From contig NC_089274.1 in assembly GCF_963678975.1 (NCBI RefSeq), positions 8,338,143 to 8,402,142 on the forward strand: a stretch of DNA of 64,000 nt, written 5' to 3'. Within the stretch, counting starts at the first letter, position 1; every line of letters starts with the position of its first letter. A program made the translations under genes and the position numbers. Below, one piece after another: positions 47,501 through 59,600 of this stretch. A model generated the notes under the pieces. That model saw only the letters and a program-made list of their open reading frames with translations, had not been told where the DNA came from and ran no database searches. The stretch is from Dysidea avara. Taxonomy: Eukaryota > Porifera > Demospongiae > Dictyoceratida > Dysideidae.

Positions 47501-48112
47501 AGATATTTTTGACAATGGTCCTTGAAATTGGACACAGCATCCTGGAGAAGGTGCCGGAACATCGTAACAAAGATTAGCCAGAAACAGTTCAATGGGCATC
47601 GATAACTTCAGTCCTCCAATTGTGGCTTGATAAAGCTGTAACAAGTATTGTCTGAGTGGTGATACATGAGGGTAGGATGATGTCAAACAAATACATTTCT
47701 GGATACAAAAACTGCCACCTCTCTTCCATAACTTCTCATCCGACTCAGACACAATCAGAGCATTCTCAGCAATTTGCTCCTGGCACTTCACTGCATCCAC
47801 TAGTTTCTGGTCAGTGTTAATTTCGTAGAAACTCAATGCACACCCATAAGTGCGGCTCCCGTCTTCTCTAGTGATTACAAAACTGTGAAATTCTGGCTTT
47901 TCATCTTCAGGAAAAGTAATCTGTCTCACATGTAATCCATCAGGGAGACATAATGTACGAATAGCATGGTCATCGAAGCGTTTATCATTTGGAAAATGTG
48001 ACAACACTTTTGGTGGATAACTCTTAGTGAGAAAGTCCTGATCAGAAATATGGTTTTTCAAATCATCACTAGATAGCCCCACAACAGCAAAATAATTAAT
48101 CAACTGTGTCAT
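44552..48112 (-). CDS. DENND5 (Rab6-interacting DENN-domain guanine exchange factor)
   Basis: One 1186-residue frame from the ATG at 48112. An ACCATAG acceptor lies just upstream, so residues read before that Met belong to an intron and the 5' UTR (or a further exon) is spliced on. The upstream DENN part includes FHSFVITREDGSRTYG (75-90). The DENN core carries VRVFTCILLEHQLLIKSASY and PFVWPHVYVPILPAS plus FLDAPVPYIMGL (about 230-300). The dDENN region includes REVFLQQFVELFRDYEKFTI and FLSDQPEKHLPFLSAFLETQ. RUN-1 follows with SLCDLLERIWSHGL (680-693) and MMTEIKTDVGRTRAFIRLAL; then a PLAT domain (LYRVLIVGEG to GHTYRFPCNQWL, about 871-963) and RUN-2 (EGFVQCLEQALLFG onward, 1051-1180). This order is specific to DENND5A/B, which activate Rab39 and bind Rab6 on Golgi/endosomes. 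It is probably pro-orthologous to both vertebrate copies. Confidence 0.95.
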   Translation of the reverse strand: MTQLINYFAVVGLSSDDLKNHISDQDFLTKSYPPKVLSHFPNDKRFDDHAIRTLCLPDGLHVRQITFPEDEKPEFHSFVITREDGSRTYGCALSFYEINTDQKLVDAVKCQEQIAENALIVSESDEKLWKRGGSFCIQKCICLTSSYPHVSPLRQYLLQLYQATIGGLKLSMPIELFLANLCYDVPAPSPGCCVQFQGPLSKISCTMPGVYDLPLCDYSLLTLIQKIGITKLVRVFTCILLEHQLLIKSASYSELMECCECLTSLLCPFVWPHVYVPILPASQYGFLDAPVPYIMGLKASFDFNPDLDITNEGSLCMLDLNHGKLDVPEDLPAFPDSESLLGKLQEIAETHNLECIDLRGVSLSPTQTTHGHSGVINMLQSYFKGDMKSSSSEEIAKLVGIATRAGIKEEVSSPASSITSDTEKLSSQEIDHVVNSELFIKEMREVFLQQFVELFRDYEKFTIYPKQTFDQWKRDREQFQNFDRTAFLSDQPEKHLPFLSAFLETQMFRGFIDEKIEASFRQEPSRNLRLFDNRIELAITERSIRSPVFDKPPLGVDEPCSPALDTAPPMIDIPLPFISKPSENVSHRPKGVFPSLDLATLSRQRSSSPSLQERSGSLEKKQTRRSSGVIHEAGSSRQMIQRHAKFVMQLWRESRARVKNMVGSSPNAKSNVEENTQIVSLCDLLERIWSHGLIAKKDGKSPLWSHLMAYAETDTKHCEPVSSSSPPAQAARSTSPKKDKAARPFTPTHNFKAQLKRKSLQSPELRERVSALLCPPSCSLIDDILTIKMMTEIKTDVGRTRAFIRLALEKKVLYKHLVELLSNKTLRDQRYKDYAFLRTEDEKEQFLLHMLTLSAKDFSCFTRGFRDSTILYRVLIVGEGKRFGLSTACLYCNLAGEYNNSGVNWFTKGEYTADIKCQNLGPITCVRIGHDNSGLSPSTWVDSVFLQNITTGHTYRFPCNQWLSRAEGDCSTERFLVGKKLNYNPMVGPPSIDTVFSAAESGKRRGSKDIKETQAISSNDLCQKLTMSVQGLTAGENCNNIEQLNSLLGAEGFVQCLEQALLFGTNTNRKSKKPLVWDLVEKMSAKITCMHNEEKTAAEKLQLVVSKLQDLESGKVEKFHIFICVGLRDQFLSTWIELFANSSATVELYTPGSFFLDQSLREVMIKDLNKLLQLHIPLPSLLLGSL

Positions 48113-50003
48113 ACTCCCTATGGTGAGAAGAACACAATACAATTACCAGCACATTCCAATCAACCAAACCATCACATGTTGAAACCTTTAAATATCAAAA
48201 CAAGAAATATGTATTGATTTATGAATTATAATTCCTATTGTTCGACTGCTTGCCAAATGGTATGAGCATTTGTTAAATAACCGTAAATGTTTGCTCTAAT
48301 TTGTTAAATGTGTAGATGAGTAATAGACACCATAGAACACAGTGAGATTCTTGGCAACCCAATAACCACTACCAGATTAAGGGTATGCATACAACACAGA
48401 GCTGGCACAACCAACACAGAAAACTTCTATTAACAGTACAGAAATGCCTAAGAAGTGAGTATGAACCATATGAAGGTTATGATAGATAAACACACTAAGA
48501 CAGGTGTGCAACAAAAGCCATTAATCTAAGCAGTCCACCCCTTTTACATGCCAAGTGTGTCTTCTGTAAATTCATGTACCCAATTCAAAAATGCATTTTT
48601 ATGTTATATGAGTGTTTATTATACAAACTAAGGTACATGCGTGTGTGTGCATGCGCGGGTGTGTGAGTGTGTGCATGAGCACGTCCATCCAGGATACACA
48701 CATGTAGATATGCACATGACAGCCCGTATATTCACACAATACATGCACTTTGATAACATGTAGTTCATGACGCAAAATTTGTAACTCTTTACAACCAGGA
48801 GTTCATAATTTGTTATTATAAATGAACATGCACATGCACACATGCACACATGCACACACACCCCTACTGGGCTACACAAGATACATGTACACCTAAGCAT
48901 CACTCACTAACCACTTCTAACTTTATTACCACACACAGGTAGACAGTATTCCTAATTACTTCTTAGTCATAAAATGATTTCAGGTACACTGACAGATGGT
49001 CCCTTCACCCTCAACTGGTGTGTGCGAAGCCCTTTACCATCATTAGAAGACCAACAAGTTTCCATCCCATGAAGAACTACATCTCTGTCTCTGTCATGCC
49101 ACGCTACCCAACCAAATCTGTGCCGTTTGTGTTCCTCCTACAAGCTTGCATGACTAACATTTGAATTTGTTGTTTACGAAACAGGAGCTAAGGTGTTTGG
49201 TTATGAATTTAGCTTGAGACCAGAGGTATACAATTTCATTACACACAAAACAACAACACTGTCTAGTCTCAGGTACAATGATTTATAAACTGGCCATAAC
49301 TTAATAGACATCAGCTAATTGTATCAGTGGACATGATCTCTTCAAGATTGACAACTTACAATCTGTCAAATTATTTAATTTGTAAATATTACCCATAATT
49401 TAGCTTAACTAAGCAAAAGTCACCACCACATCTAAGTCTTACAATATAAATTTTATGTTCTATGTACATTTCTGATCCAGGCCAGCAGGCCATACGCATA
49501 ATTAATTCCTATCATTTGTATGGGCCGGCCTACAACAGAAATTACACGAGAGAACAATCACACCATGGCTACGTATTATAGAGTACCTTAAATGATAGTA
49601 TCAAGCGTTATATTTATACTTACCAAGTTAGTGGTATCGATCGTGTGCGTACCTCCTTCGCGTTTCTTCTTGCTCTAATATACTCTTCTGTTAAATCAGT
49701 CTAATAAACATCCAGATAAAATAGCGTCCTTTAATACCGGGTCAAACTGGTAGATACGTAATGCTGTGGTTCTTCAAAAATGAGCTCACTTGGTCGGAAA
49801 TATGACGTGATTCAGGATAGTGGGCGCTAATTAGAAACACCTAAAGTGCAAGCGAACGTGATCCAGCAGCCAGTCCAGTGATGTACGGAGCAGAGTGATA
49901 ACTATAGTGAGAGAGTTAGTAACCGCTTACATGTGTTCCTTTTGTGTGTGGTTTGTGAGTATGTGTGTTAGAAATGGTGAAAGTTTCCGAGAATTTCATT
50001 CAA
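48113..50003. promoter_or_regulatory. upstream region of DENND5; low-complexity TG/CA blocks
   Basis: No coding gene is recognised. A GTGTGTG/CATGCACA-rich pair of blocks at about 48635-48700 and 48825-48860 has loose inverted symmetry. The DENND5 5' UTR exon and promoter should lie somewhere here; I cannot place them. Confidence 0.4.
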
Positions 50004-50273
50004 CAAGGGGGTGGCACTCTAATATATCCTGTACTCTGATCTTCATCCTCGAAGCGAATGTCAAGCTAGAAATTTGCAGTTGGTCAAAGGACAAGCACAG
50101 TTTGAAAGGTGTATACCACTATCGATACTTTCAGATTAGCAATGTAAACGTAAATTTACAAAAATATACTAAAATTTGGTCAATAGTCAAGTGCAGTTTT
50201 CAAAAGTCAAAGTTTATTTTTTTGAGTTTGACCACTTTGAAGATTGGAGTACATAATAAATGCCACCCCCTTG
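50004..50273. mobile_element. MITE with CAAGGGGGTGGCA ends
   Basis: The left CAAGGGGGTGGCACTCTAAT and right CATAATAAATGCCACCCCCTTG are inverted repeats of about 28 bases with mismatches. Both flanks carry CATTCA near the ends, a possible target duplication offset by one base. The 133-codon frame 49895-50296 runs through it and is not a gene. Confidence 0.65.
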
Positions 50274-52952
50274 ACATTCACAGCAGAGATTCATAAGATA
50301 TGCTTTGAGCAGACTGGAGAACAAACCAGCAATTGCAATAGTGTACAACTCCTCTAGAATTGTTGGGACTTTAGTTACTGTAAGGTCACTCCAAATAAAT
50401 TCTCTGTTTCCCGTCCTGGGCTCAGGCATATTTGCATGTGGGTGGGCGGTCCATTTCCATTATTCCATTATAAAATTGGCAGCCTTTTAAGCCATTATTT
50501 GCCTGGCACAACTGTAAAAAACTGCATAAAAGCATGCTGAAACTTGTACCTTCCTTTTAAGTTGCAAAATAACACAAATGCGGCACTGCTGACATGTGAG
50601 CTAACACTATTGCGAGATGGCTTTACTGAACCTGTACAGAATGCAAGAATAACCGGAAAATAATGGAAGAATACGGAATAATGGAATATTTTGAGCTGAC
50701 AGATGCAGGCGGTGGACGGGAAATAGAGAATTTAATTGAAGTGATTAAGAAACTCTATCAAAGCTGCTGAGTTCTTTTGCCTCCATAAGTATTTAAACAC
50801 TGAAGTGGTTTGTAGTCTGTATTGGTGCATAAAACGATGCTTGTACTTGTATAGTAATTGCATAGTTTCTGAGTTTTTTTTGTTCGTGTTTATCAGTTTG
50901 CTGTTGGAGAGTATCCACCAAAGGTAAACCCTTTAGGAGGTGGTTACAGCTATCTACATTCTTGAAATTGATTCAAGCATGACAAAAACAAATGTCAAAA
51001 TGTTCAATACATGTCCAATGGTTTCACAATATCAGCTATTACATAATGTATAGGAGATAAAAAAAACTCTATACAGTCTTTTGTTTAATATACCGGGTCT
51101 CTCTCTTGCCGTGGATATATGTCTCATACAAACTGTACCTTTGGTATGTGTGTACTCTCCAGCATGACTTTTGAGCCAATAATTACAATATGGTACTTTT
51201 CTCATGAATTCTCAGTATCTATCAATTATCACCTGTGAATCTCGTTAATAAACCTAATTAGACAATAATAAAATTTGTAATGTGTCATTTTACCTCATCA
51301 GTGATATCATATATATAACAAGCTGTCATTTATAATTTTCTGTATTCCTACGTATCAAGTACCTGGACCTCATAACTTGTGATGCTTATGGGCCTCTGAT
51401 AGTTCAGGCAGTTTTGTTTAATTTCTTGTAAAACTTGCTTTTTTTTGTCTGATACTTATAATTAATAGCTTTCCTCATTTTTGTGAGTATACTGCAATTT
51501 TTTAATTCTTAACTAAATATGTCAGGTGACTGTTGGGACATTACCAGTCCGTGATCTCTTGTAGCTAGGTCATTCACTTTTGGGAACATCCACATGTCAA
51601 AATGCAATATTTGTGATGTTTAATAAATAGAAATAGAAAACATTTTAATGTTTCCCTAATGTCTTGAATATACGTATGTTAGGCTGCTTTGCTATTTTTA
51701 GACATAATCTGTAAAAACAGTTGCAACTTTTCTATTGACAAGGTGTTATATAATTATTATGATGTTGTGCAACTTTCAAAATATTTTTCAGTTTAAAATA
51801 CGTTTATCCCATAAATAGCTGTTTCAAAATTTGTTGTATCATAACATACAAAGGAAACATGGTGATGGAAAGTGCTAATAAAAGTAACAATTTTTTTCAC
51901 TTCTTGCATGTTTCTATCTGGTTTCTAAGATATCATTTCCTTTGAAGGGATTCCTTCCTGAATTGGTATCCTTAGTTTGTAAACCTTTTCCACTTTTGTA
52001 ATGGATAGAAATGGGATCAATTCTATAAGGATTTATGATTGGTAAGTTGCAGTTTCTATAGCGACAAAAGAAAATCACATCATAGTACAATCACAGAGTG
52101 TAATATTATTAGAGCGAGTCTGGAAAGTACAGTGTGACTGCCTGTATGGATACACATCGCCTCTATTCTGATGTCCCTCTCTTCACTGGTTTCCATGGCC
52201 AGTTGTCACCTTCTACAGATACGCATAGTCTCTAATCTGACCTCCCTTTGCTGATCTATTCCTTGCTCAAACCGAAAACGAGCACACCTAGCTCTGTCAC
52301 TTTGTCTTTCTTCTCTTTGTTCAGGTGTCTCAGATATTTGATGAGCTCTTTCTCTCTGTTGTATTCTGTGAGCTGAGTCGGTCAGCTGACCCTTTCATTG
52401 ACTCATCGTGTGTTCATCCATCTGTCTTTTTGCTGTTTATTTACACATGAAATCCACTAGCACATGTACTGTTTGCGCACTTGAAATCGTATTTTATCGT
52501 TTACAACCATGACACTGACAGATGCATACACAGAAGAGAGTGCCTGGCCTCCAGCGGTGTCACAGTAAGCATGCTGCAAATGTTTATTGTAGCTACAGGC
52601 ATGTACTTGATATCATCAATTTCAGAATTATTTCATGCCATGTAGAAATAGTAAAAAAACAACAAAAAAAAACAAAACAATAACAACACTGCACATGGTA
52701 ATCCATTCATATATAGCAATGAATTATTTCTATAGCTGCTGAGGCTCACCGGCCCCACATTACTGTTAGCATCTATCTAGTTCATCTGTCCAGTTCATCT
52801 GTCTACTTCATCTGTCTATCTAGTTATGTTTAATACAACAGAGTGATTCAACCTGGCCATGGTATGTATATTAGGGATCACAGATGCTTTGCACTTTCTC
52901 ACAAAAAAAATCATCTTCACTGTACTTTCATGGTGCCCTGGTAGTATTGCAC
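50274..52952. other. non-coding stretch, 2.7 kb
   Basis: AT-rich, no domain or splice-bounded frame recognised. CTCTTTCTCTC-type pyrimidine tracts occur around 52300-52370. A short ATG frame at about 52509-52570 meets a donor-like CACAGTAAGC but joins out of frame with the RAB20-like exon 1, so at most it is a leader exon. Confidence 0.35.
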
Positions 52953-53491
52953 CCCATTCACACTAGCCCAGTAGCACGGTTTGGAACAGTACGGCTTGAT
53001 AAAAAGTAACAATGTGAATGCCGTCCGTACCGGGTCCAACCGAACCAAGCCAGCTCACCCGATTGAACCAGGCCAGCATGGTATGGTATGATAATTACAC
53101 ACCAGGCACACAAAATAATAATTTTATAAACTCAACATGCAATGAATAAAGGCTCAGAAACACTGTTCGACGCAAGGCTCAGCACGAAAGAAAGCCTATG
53201 AACTACTTGTCATGGCAGTTACTATTTCACTCACTTCAATTCGCGGCGTGATTTCTGCAGCTCTACACGGTCGCCTATCTATTGCTGTCTTGTTGAAATG
53301 AAAGAATTCCAGCACAAGAGACTTGAAGGGCAAGAGCTGCATCCAATTTTAGTAAGCAAATTAATAAATATTTAATTGTGCGCTTATGGAAACCGGATGA
53401 CTTAGCGAGCAAGACTGCGTAGTGTGAACAGAGACAATATTGGGTCGAACCGAGTCGAACTGAACCGTGCTATCATGCTAATGTGAACGGG
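52953..53491. mobile_element. MITE, 539 bases, with about 35-base inverted ends
   Basis: The left CCCATTCACACTAGCCCAGT then AGCACGGTTTGG is mirrored at the right by ACCGTGCTATCATGCTAATG then TGAACGGG. CGGTACGG-like and CCGAACC-type words recur inside. No target duplication was resolved. It lies just upstream of the RAB20-like gene. Confidence 0.7.
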
Positions 53492-53645
53492 CTGTTGGTG
53501 AAGGTATAATCAAGTCCAAAAGTGCCTTCAGTGCAACCTGAAATGTTACTTTGGGCTACAGGCTTGAAGTATGAATTGGTACATATGCTATTGATTTGTT
53601 TGGTACATTCTGTGTTAATATGTTCTACAGGTTAGGATCACTACA

Positions 53646-56600
53646 ATGGCTGCCATGAATGCTGGTGGGGGTGCTGCTAAGGCTAAAGCGTAAGTCAATT
53701 AGTATATGTAGACCTATACTATCACATGCATGATGCTTACAGGGATATAAATCCAAGGGTTTCAATATTATTAATTCTGGAATAAGAATCATAAGATTGT
53801 GGCATGCTTACTGTAGTGATTATTAATATTTTGGCATAATTATGCAAAATTTCAGTTGTTTTGCTGGAAAAATAATGCATATTAAATTGATGCTAGTGCA
53901 ATCAGATTGGAGTCTCGCATAACCAGCCCCTTTTTAACTGTAGCCAGCCTCTTTTAATTTCTTTTTTTTTCTGAAGAGATTGTAAGGCTAATCATACATG
54001 TAAATTATTTACTCTTGATAATAGTAAGCAATGGAACTCTCACATTTACAGCAATAAAAATCTCTAATCTGCTCAGTTAAGTGATACAGGAAATATGGCC
54101 ATGCACATACAGTGTTTACAAATCAGGATCACATTATGATATCATTATGACACCCATGTAAGGTTAACACTTCACCTTATTAATGACAATACCATAATGT
54201 TAACAAAAATTTACTTCTAATAAGGAACCATAATGAGGCTTCAGTGTAGTTTCCTTCAATGTGACATTCTTTGGGTACAAAACTGCACTAATGGACCTTG
54301 TGTAGCTAAAGAAAAAAAGTTTAATTTAATTCATCATTAGTACAGTAGGACAATTCCATTTCTAATGTATACTGGGATGTGTGCGTGTGTGTGGTATAGT
54401 TGCCACACAGAAGGGGCCACTCCTGTTTCAACTACTAGTTGGTTACCACACTTCACTGATCAGTTACTTTACACTAAGACTGAGCCTCTACAAGGGTGGA
54501 CTAGTTTATTTTTTTCCAAGAAGTCTTCTGTTTACCATCCAGCATTGTTCCATTAGTGTTATTATTCAATAGACCTGTGTGTTTGTATGGGCTCTAGACA
54601 TTGTACAGTGACCATGTGTTCTCCTACTGAAGAATATTGTACTGCTGTTTCTCAGTATGCTGTTATAAGGGGTACACCATGTTGTGCTCAGTTTCAGTAT
54701 GAGTGACCAAGCCATTTTTGGGTGGAGGTTGTGGTGAAACTGGCTGAGTGAATTGATTATCCAACATATGACAGGAAGCATTTGTGGGCTAAAGGGAAAA
54801 ATGTTAGTGAATTGATTTCCCACTCCAGTTGGTTTCTTTGTGTTGAATTGATTTTCATTCTATAGTATGGTATGTGCACAGTGCCCTGTTATGTTGTACA
54901 ATGTTCAACGTGGTTATATAGCACACCTTAATGTTTCAGAACAACTGATCCTAAGAATACAAATGAAATTGTCAAAGCTTTCTTCCTAATAGTGTTGTTT
55001 TTAGGGGTGGTATTTGAATTTTATTTATTTTGACAGGGGATATGCAACTGATTAAATGTACCATATACATAGGTAACAGAAATTTTGATAAATATGTCAA
55101 TTTAGCGAACCCTATAAACTTTGAACATTTCTTTACCAGGTTACTCTTTCCTTTTCTACATTCTTAATGTTGGGTATTATGTGTAAGTTGCTGAGCAGGT
55201 AACTTTCATAGCAGTATGTAGTAGGTATTCAGTGATCATATTAGGAATTTGGTCATTTGGGGAACAGGATATGTTGTGTTGTAATGATGTCATTTACAAG
55301 GATGTAATATGATGTAATGGGGGGTGGGTGCTAGAGTTATATATCCTCAAATAGAAACCTCACTCAACTAACTTTGGTGCTGGCTATGGATTAGTCAAAT
55401 TTTCTTCATACAAATTCTTTGTACATGAAGGAATATTATGTCACCACTTTGTTTGCTCTTTGTGGTTCAAGTTTAAAGCGTGTAAACGTAAAATCTGCTG
55501 CAGATGGAAACAAATGGTCCCTTTGTGCCATCAAGAGCCACTGCGAGCTGGCCATAGAGCCAGAATACTGCCATCAAGCTACTTCTTATCTTTATTGGAA
55601 CCTTGGAGTCCAGTGTGCTAGGAATGGCTATAGCCTGAACTTGTACTTGAATACCAAATAATAATAGACAATAGCCCCATGTGTATGCAAGCTGTGTATA
55701 TAGTGATATGTACTACTGATTTGCCCAATTTCTTTTGTCATCAGTGGTGTTGTTTCGCTTGATTTGCCAATATTTTCCTTCATACAATTGCACTAAAGTT
55801 AGCAGTCACTTCATTAGTAACACCACCTTGTTATAGTGCGTCATGACAATGCAATACATCATGACCATGTGACAATGCAATACACCATGACCTATAATGC
55901 CTCACAGCTTTTTTGTCTGAGTGGTGGCTTTGATGATGAGGTTTCATTTGAAAGTATGTATTTTAGATAATGTACCCGTAAGCTTAATTATAATTCTGTT
56001 ACACGCACACATTATGTAGTGATCTAAAGTTGATAGTGCTTGGCTGTTCTGGTGTGGGCAAGACTTGTCTATTACAAAGGTACATCGCTAACACTTTTTC
56101 AGGCACTGAAGCACACGTGAGTAGCACAAAATATTAGTTACTATGTATAAGTACGTGTGTTTGTACTTCTGCAGACAATTGGAGCTTCATTAGCAATGAG
56201 AAAGTGGGGAGACCTCAACGTTGCATTATGGGTAAGTTGTTTAGTATTTTGTGGCATTGTTTACTTGTACTGTAATCTCAAAATGTAACACTGTGGGGAC
56301 CCAGGTGAAAAAATAGTGTCCCTGTACACAGGTGTAGTTTAAGTTTTCCAATTTCAATGGCCTTTGTGGTTGTGAGAAGTATAGAGTTTTGTGTGTAGTT
56401 TAATTAGATTGTCGTTGTTTTCATAACCTTGTAAGTGTCAACTCTTTGTGGTTGCTAGCTTCTCAAATTTCAAAGATATTCCCAGAGAAGGTTTATCTGG
56501 TTACACTTATTCTTGTTTCTAAGTGAAATGAAATACTCGTGTATGCCACTAACATATACATCCTTTTTGTAACTTGCAGTCTCTGCATACAGATGCCACT

Positions 56601-59600
56601 AGTAGTAGTAGTATTACTATAAAGGGTCATTAATGTCTTCCTTTGTAACTAGTTGACCAAACAATGGCCTGTGTATTAGTTATTTACCGTATAGCACGTG
56701 TACTTGTGTGTGCACTTGCATGTGTGTTGTGTCTACCCTGCTGTTTAATGGGGACCTTGTGAAAACTTGGGAAGTAAATGCCAACTGTCCATGTCTCACG
56801 TAGTGGGTAAAGGTCTAGGTGAGACTTCGGGTGCTATCACCATCACCTGTGAGACATGGTTACTAGTCCTGTCCCAGGAGGATTTTCCACCGCTAACTCT
56901 GAGTAGCACACAGTTGTCCCAATGCTGGTTCACTGGGTAAGCATGTCTGCATAGCGGCAGTCAAAGACTTTGTTTTTTGAGGCTGTTTTTTTGGTGATAT
57001 TATTTTGTAGGCCACGCCTACTCCTTTGTGGTCCCTACTATACAGTACTATCGTACTGTATGATAAACTTAACAAGGTGGTCACTTTGATAAAATCAGCA
57101 TTGACAAAATGCAGGCAAACAAAACTTATTCAAATTACTCTACAAAATAATGCATTGATTACTGTTTTAAAACAAGGAAATCAGCTACACAAAGTGGAAC
57201 ATGATAGTTCCACTGGAAGTGTGCAGCACTTGTAGACAATAGGATGTATAAATTGTCATAAATATTTCTTCAGTTGCTACTTTTACAATAGGACCATGTA
57301 TCCAACATGGTTAAGTTGTTGTAGAATAAAAATGGGCACTAGAAAAATGAGGACACCAGAAAAATGAGGACACCAGATGCTTAGCAAAGGTCCCTTGTAT
57401 TGACCTGGAACATATCAGGACACAACTTTTGTGGTCAGTCCCCAAGGGATTCCACCACTGTAGTTCATGACTTTGCCACTATGTAACCTTATGATGAATT
57501 CCAACACTGTTTCTACGAGTTTCATTAAAGGCTGTCTCAAGCATACACACACAACACTTGACAATGATCAAACAATCACTTTAAGTATGTACTTATCAAT
57601 CTATGGTAAATTTTTCTTTGTGAACCTTCCATTGTTGGTGAGTTGGCACAATCAATTTGCTGCCGTATGAGCAAGTAATTTAGTTGTTGTTCAATGCACC
57701 ACATTAATAACTATCAATTATGCAAGGAGCTATACATTTACAGGAAATATGTAACCAACTATAAATCAACAATAGTCCTTTTCGTTTTCCCATTGCATCT
57801 GTACGAAATACTTTTTTTTTTAAAGCTAAAACTTTTCATACTACAATTTGTTTCTTTAGATGTTAGGTACAGCTGTGCACCGTAATCACCAGTTTATTGG
57901 TCACCAATAATTGACGATAATCGGTTAATCGGTACAATCAAATTCCACTATTTAAACATGGTTATATAACAGTAAATATCTCTTTATGGAGCATGTGTAC
58001 TTGTGTGATTGACATTAAATTCTTATTGATTTAAGTTCAGCACTCAAAAGCTACTTAAATGTTAGTGTGTATTTGAGTGAAATAATTGGGAACCGATTAT
58101 CGGTTATTTAATATTGATCACCAACTATTGAAGTTTTGGAAATCTCCAATCGATTAATCGGTTATTCAGTGAAAGTGAACAGCACTAATGTTAGATGTGG
58201 TCTTCCTCTCTCAGGAAGCACTGTCTCATTGTGTTTCAACAACCTGTTTTTGAGTTACAGAAGTTTTTTAACCCTTAAACCTGCAAAGAACTTTTGGGGA
58301 ATGCGTGTTAACACAATACAGGCATGCATGGTAACATTAGGTAGTTCTTATAGCCTAAAACTGCACATTGATCACCTTCACTGGGCTACTTTGAGAAGGT
58401 TAGATGAACACTGTAACTACAGTGTATGAAGTGATGAACAACAGGTGTTGCATCTCCGTGTTTCAAAATTCTGTTTAATTTCATTTGTGGGTTTACTCAC
58501 ATGAGTTATATATGGCCTGATAGAAAATTTAACGGCAAAATGAATGGAACTTGTTGCAAGTGGATAGAAGCAACCACCATCGATTTAGGGCTCATTTTAT
58601 AAAGGTATGTAAAAGGTTCACCTGTTTCCTTGCCAAAAAGTTATTTACAATGCTAGTTTTGGCCTTACTGTTTAGCGTTAGGGAAAAACCCTTGGTATCA
58701 TTTTAATCCTTGTTATATCACAAGTAAAATGGTGTCAATTGCATAGCCATAGGATGGATGCTTCAAAAGTTACAGTACTTTGTGCAAGGCACACGTATTT
58801 GGGCCAGTTTTCTGGCCTATGTGGGTTTAAATGACTGTTCACAGTGTTGGGAGTAACGCGTTACATAAGTAACGCGCTACGTAATATTATTACTTTTGTG
58901 GTAACAAAGTAATATAACGAAATACGCTATGAAAACAGGTAATATAACTCAAGTTACTTCACTTACAAATGTGACGCGTTACTTAAGTAATATAGTTACT
59001 ATAAAGAGTCTAATATTACGTAATATTATTACTACAAGTAACAAAGTTACTAATCTCGTTAGTTATCTTCTGAGTAACGCCTAGCCACAACGAAGTAACG
59101 AAGCCTACTAAATGAAGCTTATTCACCAGCTTCTTACTTATAACCAAGATTTGCACATTGTCCAACAACGCAATCATGTCACGTGATAAAGTGGTAGTTT
59201 CACACATGACAGCTTAAAGCTGTTGACACAAAGTAATATAATCTATATAATAATTCTGTAACTCTTTTCCGGCACTGTCCCGTCGTTCTTGGTCGGATTC
59301 CAATCGGATCGGTACCATTCAAATCTAAAATTTGAGGCGAATCTTTTGATCCGGGATTGGTGGCGATTCGTTGAACTGCGGGAAATATCCTTTAAACCAC
59401 CGTAGCTACCCGAGGAAGACACGAATGTGTCCAAAACTTTCTGTAGACCTTTATCGTGTTACCAGTCTTCCCCATCCCAGCTTACACCTGACGTTTCTCT
59501 ACCCCTGTGGACGACAGAACGAGAAACAGAAAATCGAGGCCAAAAAACTTTTAAACAAAAACTCCTCCCTGGATTTTCCCCCGATTAGCTTCAAACGCGC

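Noticed and set aside
49895-50296. 133-codon frame
   Set aside because: Runs through an inverted-repeat MITE and lacks any protein signature.
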